DNA from: Stropharia rugosoannulata | Lineage: Eukaryota > Basidiomycota > Agaricomycetes > Agaricales > Strophariaceae | Reading direction: 5' to 3' | DNA length: 64,000 nt | NCBI GenBank assembly: GCA_028532985.1 | Contig: JANCIK010000001.1 | Span: forward strand, 4,402,001-4,466,000 | In this document: piece after piece, positions 60,620-64,000 of the stretch | Position numbering within the stretch: position 1 is the stretch's first letter | Layout of the letters: every line of letters starts with the position of its first letter | Translations under genes and position numbers: made by a program | Notes under the pieces: generated by a model | The model's database searches: none | What the model was told of the DNA's origin: nothing | What the model saw: only the letters and a program-made list of their open reading frames with translations

Positions 60620-61083
60620 CGTCACCTGGTGACGCGCGAAAACAATGGTCTATGCAAGGTAAGTAAAAGTTAACTCTCAATTAGTGAGTTAATTGACTTC
60701 ACATACCGTAGCTACACTGGACCGTACAAGACGTACCAGAGAACGGTCCCACTGTAGCCGTATCAGTCGGGTCGAGAGAGTTCGCTCGTTCGCTCAAGCG
60801 TAAGCCTAAATGGGACAGACTACAGTGTGTGCGTACCATATGGGTCCAGCGAACACTCCCCGACTTTGCTGCGATCGCCGGGAAAGCCTTGTTCAGCGGA
60901 AAATGGGCCGGATGCCCCGAGAGCACAAATATGTCAGTAATAGCAGAGATATGTCAAGTAATATATACCCAATGACTACCATTGGGAAGGTCATTAAAAC
61001 TGAATGTGAAGGAGCAGTAAAAACACATTCAATAGTCTATCAACACAAGAGGTAAAACATATGTACAACTTTTTTTTTACATT

Positions 61084-61689
61084 TTAGTCTTCGCCGTCAT
61101 CCATATACATTTCATCCGCCGAGTCACTATAATATGAGTCTTCTGGGGAGTGCGAGCTACCCTCATGATATTCGGAGTCGCTATCATCCAAGGCCAATGC
61201 ATAAACAGCATCATCATCAGGGTCTATGACATCTTCAAGTTGGATGTATCTATAGAAGTTGTAGTTATCTTCCGTGGCTGAGGGCCCTGGTCCAAGACGT
61301 TCATCGGTGCTTGCACGATCACTCTCCTGGACGTCTTGCGTCATAGTCTCATCTGCAAACTCGTTATCCAGAGGAAGCAGTTCATTGCTCATTGCAACAA
61401 TGCTGTCTTCTGAAGCAAATTAGTTATGGTTCGGATAATGGACTGTGATATCAAGTTCATTCTGAAAACTACGGACCTGCGAATTCGTCATCAATGGGTT
61501 GGTGAAAAATGTCGTTGGCTTTGGGAATGCCGGCCGGAGCTTCGTCAATGGGGTACAAAAATAGTCTTAATATGATGAATGAAATGAGATCTCAAGTAGA
61601 CCAGACTCACCTGCACACTTGCGGATTGGGAGGCTCTCAGCACTTTGAATATCATCAGCAAATCCGGTCATTGGGTCATAATGCAACAT
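61084..61689 (-). CDS. Small acidic protein, companion of the second transposon
   Basis: Three exons (61611-61689, 61477-61539, 61084-61409) with phases that fit give 155 residues. The sequence is strongly acidic, above all in the C-terminal half (VIDPDDDAVYALALDDSDSEYHE, then EDSYYSDSADEMYMDDGED), without hydrophobic core or known domain, so it is probably disordered. It starts MLHYDPMTGFADDIQ and lies 215 bp beyond the stop of the transposase gene in the same direction. It may be an accessory protein of the element; the function is unknown. Confidence 0.55.
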
Positions 61690-61904
61690 AATGTGACCGC
61701 TAAATTTATAGTAGGTATAAATAGCATAATACCTACGATACCCTACATAGAACTATATCGTGCTGCATAGATACAACCAACTAATACACAACTGTATACA
61801 CACTATGAACATTCTGTTGCTATGAAATATTTTCCATTAAGTATATTACCAAGAGTGAACGTGTACAAATACCCAAGGCTCAAGGAAAATAAATCTAAGT
61901 ATAT

Positions 61905-64000
61905 TTAGTAGGAATCCGACAACGACAATGCAAGAAATAGCTCTTTACTAAAGTACTTATTTAAACGAAACTCATTAAAGTACTGAACACAATTATACTT
62001 GGTTAAACGTCGATCTGCCTTATCTCCGAATCGCGGAATCAGTTCAACAAGTTCCCTAATCTGCTTTAATGGAAGAATGTCCCCGGTTGGCACATTACCA
62101 GTACGGTACGCACGTTTGAGCATATACATAGAGGTGCTAAGCTCTGGATATAAAACACGGGCCCTAGACTGTCCCGAGAACGGTTTATTAGCCTGTGGTA
62201 TAATATCAAGGCGTGTCACATATGTAAAAAATTGATCACTGAGCCTCGATACTATGTTATGCCATTTTTCATCCGGGATGATGGAGAAAATCAAACGTAC
62301 TTCAACTACTTGATGACCTGTGATTGGGTGACATTGTAAGCATGTAATATTAAGAAAGAAATAGAGGACGGTTTATACCTTTAAGACCGCTACGTGGCCA
62401 TATACAACTAGGGTCGGTATTAATAATAACGGGGTCGTAATGACCCATTGTCCATGTACCAGAAGGTGGACTGGCATTTACTGTTCGTGACGGAAGAATG
62501 CAGTGGGGAAAGTTATATTCTTTGGTTTGCAGACGGAACTTATGCCAGACGCGAAGATATGTGAAAGGAAGAGAACAGTCACTGTTGGATAGCCTTCGAC
62601 CGCCTATATTTCATATGTGACCATTTTCCAAAGTTGAAAAGTTTCGGATAAAGTCCCCAAGTGCTGCTCGTAGATCCGAAATGTTGAATAATTGTGCAAC
62701 GGCATCAACGGTTATTTTGTTCAAGACTGGTTTACGATTGAGGTGAAAGGCTGTACTAGCAATGAAAAAGGTCCGTTGGGGTAGAACATTAGCTTTACTC
62801 GAAGCTGCTGACTTGGAGAAATAGTCAGCAAATGCACATTTTGATTGTGCTACTGGTAATACTGGCCCTTCGGTGTCCGAGTCGCAAGATTTATCGCTGT
62901 TACTTTCACATTCGGAGGTCACTTCGGGGGCGCCAGACGCTGCTTGACTACACTCGTAAGCAGTGACAGCTATGTCAAATAGATGAGACTTTTCTGAGCG
63001 ATCCATATGGTGGCAGATTTGAGACTCATATTTCTGATTATTAGATAACTTGGATGGGTTCTTGATGACATCGATGTGGGCGCGTTCTGTCCCATCTGCC
63101 GACCACTGCTGGGCTACTCCGTTTAAGCAAATGCTTGAAGTTACACTTTGCAAAAATTCGAGTTTTGGAATGCGAAAATGATTGAGGGGTCCATTCTTCC
63201 CCCTTCGTGCTCCAGCTTTGATAATGGCAGATTTGTGGTCATGAAACTCGGACAAAGCAGCGTCTATCTTCTGACATATTATGTCGTCGATTTCCATAGA
63301 CTGCGCAAAGTAGCGGAAGTCCATAAGTGCTCTGATTGCAATGACAAAGTTTGAGGGTACTACATCTGCAATTACACCCACTATATGCCGTTGAACTTCT
63401 CTATGTTCCCGGCCAGTTACCTGCTTCAGAGACGAGATACCTTCAGAGAAGTGTCGAAAACCGGTAAATGGATGCAAGACAGCAAAGTGATAGTCAAGCT
63501 CTTGCGCACCAACTGCTGCAATGCACCATTTGGCATCATGATCCCAGAATGCCTTATGCCAGTGATGTAATGGTTCCGGTGTTAGGAAGACGGAAGGATC
63601 GGAAAGCGGCCAATCCACCCAGAAGGGACGATGTACACCATTCAGATTAATATTTCCCGATGCCTTGAGGTATGCTTCAATGTTCCAGGGATTAACACGT
63701 TCTTCGAGGCCGCAAAGTTGGGATATAGTATGTGAACCTCTTCGTGGTTCATGTCGGAAACTGTCACCAAAGTGTTGGTGCGTCGCCAATGTAACTGATG
63801 AGCTGGATGTGCTTACTCCTGCGAGAAGGGTTGACTCCGGAGTATCAACAATATAGGCAGCCAATGGAGTGAAGCAGTAACATCGAAACCCCAAGGGGTC
63901 TGACATCATGATGCCTATGCGAGCGGCAATCTTTAGCGGTCGAAGAACAAAGTCTAAGCACTCATGAACCAGTCGATCTCCAAGTAAACCTCTGCACCGC
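61905..64000 (-). pseudogene. Plavaka-type transposase, C-terminal part, with one in-frame stop
   Basis: The upstream exon enters from beyond 64000 and runs to 62379; the last exon is 62317-61905. The order of blocks is that of basidiomycete transposases with a DUF6830-like C-terminal region: LVHECLDFVLRPLKIAA, MMSDPLGFRCYCFTPLAAYIVDTPE, PFWVDWPLSDPS..LTPEPLHHWHKAFWDHD, KQVTGREHREVQRHIV, PKLEFLQSV, then beyond a TGA at 62611-62613 in the same frame IGGRRLSNSD, HYDPVIINTDPS..WP, and DIIPQANKP, LIPRFGDKADRRLTK. The frame is open on both sides of the stop, so a single nonsense change seems to have ended an otherwise whole gene. It is a different lineage from the element at 13-22 kb. Confidence 0.82.

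Larger units (their letters stand above)
56956..60699. repeat. Duplicated block B, copy 2
   Basis: Counterpart of 47131-50200. It carries the 1,145-bp foldback element (59469-60613) that copy 1 lacks. Similarity to copy 1 ends at about 60699, exactly where a sequence beginning CACATACCG starts. A minus-strand frame of 102 codons (58957-59265) is longer here than in copy 1 (49607-49795). Confidence 0.82.
60700..64000 (-). mobile_element. Second Plavaka-type transposon, partial (continues past window)
   Basis: It contains a Plavaka-type transposase gene that runs off the right edge and a small acidic gene. The left border is proposed at about 60700 because the homology between the two duplicated blocks stops there and the new sequence starts CACATACCG. 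The other end is not in the window, so terminal repeats cannot be compared. Confidence 0.55.

Noticed and set aside
45173..60699. Giant LTR retrotransposon with the direct repeats as LTRs
   Set aside because: The repeats contain large unshared segments, and no gag, reverse transcriptase or integrase text lies between them.

Overview
The window is genomic DNA from a filamentous basidiomycete, most likely an Agaricomycete. The signs are short GT-AG introns of about 50-60 nt in nearly every gene, two F-box proteins of the mushroom type, a DUF6535 membrane protein, a HET-domain protein, a GPI-anchored CFEM protein, and two transposases of the basidiomycete Plavaka (CACTA-like) group. I see no rRNA, tRNA, CRISPR or bacterial feature. 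All family names come from recognising motifs by eye; no search was run.

Layout. Positions 1-12.4 kb are gene-rich: the 3' end of a short-chain dehydrogenase (SDR), a cytochrome P450, an F-box-like protein, a stand-alone RNase H, a 125-residue protein that is essentially one Sin3-type PAH domain, a DUF1772 membrane protein, an isoprenylcysteine methyltransferase (ICMT) family protein and a hypothetical gene. From about 13.1 to 22.1 kb lies a roughly 9 kb Plavaka-type transposon. It has terminal CATGATCA-rich repeats, a multi-exon transposase and a second gene of unknown function. It appears to have split a small secreted-protein gene. Positions 23.4-32.1 kb are ordinary genes again: SDR copy 2, a small Zys3-like secreted protein, a glutathione S-transferase, a CFEM protein, SDR copy 3 and a HET-domain protein. 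Positions 35.6-39.1 kb hold an F-box protein and an unrecognised gene.

Positions 39.7-44.3 kb hold a DUF6535 gene broken by a 1,965-bp insertion with terminal inverted repeats and a 9-bp target duplication, inside which a second, smaller inverted-repeat element is nested. From about 45 to 60.7 kb I find no convincing gene. It is repeat-rich and partly very GC-rich, and contains two direct copies of a multi-kilobase block, a tandem array of about 310 bp units, and a 1,145-bp foldback element whose empty site is preserved in the other copy of the block. The right end (60.7-64 kb) is the 3' half of a second Plavaka-type element: a transposase running off the window with one in-frame stop, plus a small acidic companion gene.

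How the genes fit together. The SDR trio, P450, DUF1772, ICMT and GST genes have the flavour of secondary metabolism or detoxification, but no backbone synthase is present, so a biosynthetic cluster is only a possibility. The strongest observations are structural: two insertions whose pre-insertion state can be read directly from this window, a transposon that appears to encode both a transposase and a second protein alongside repetitive ends, and a stand-alone PAH-domain microprotein.
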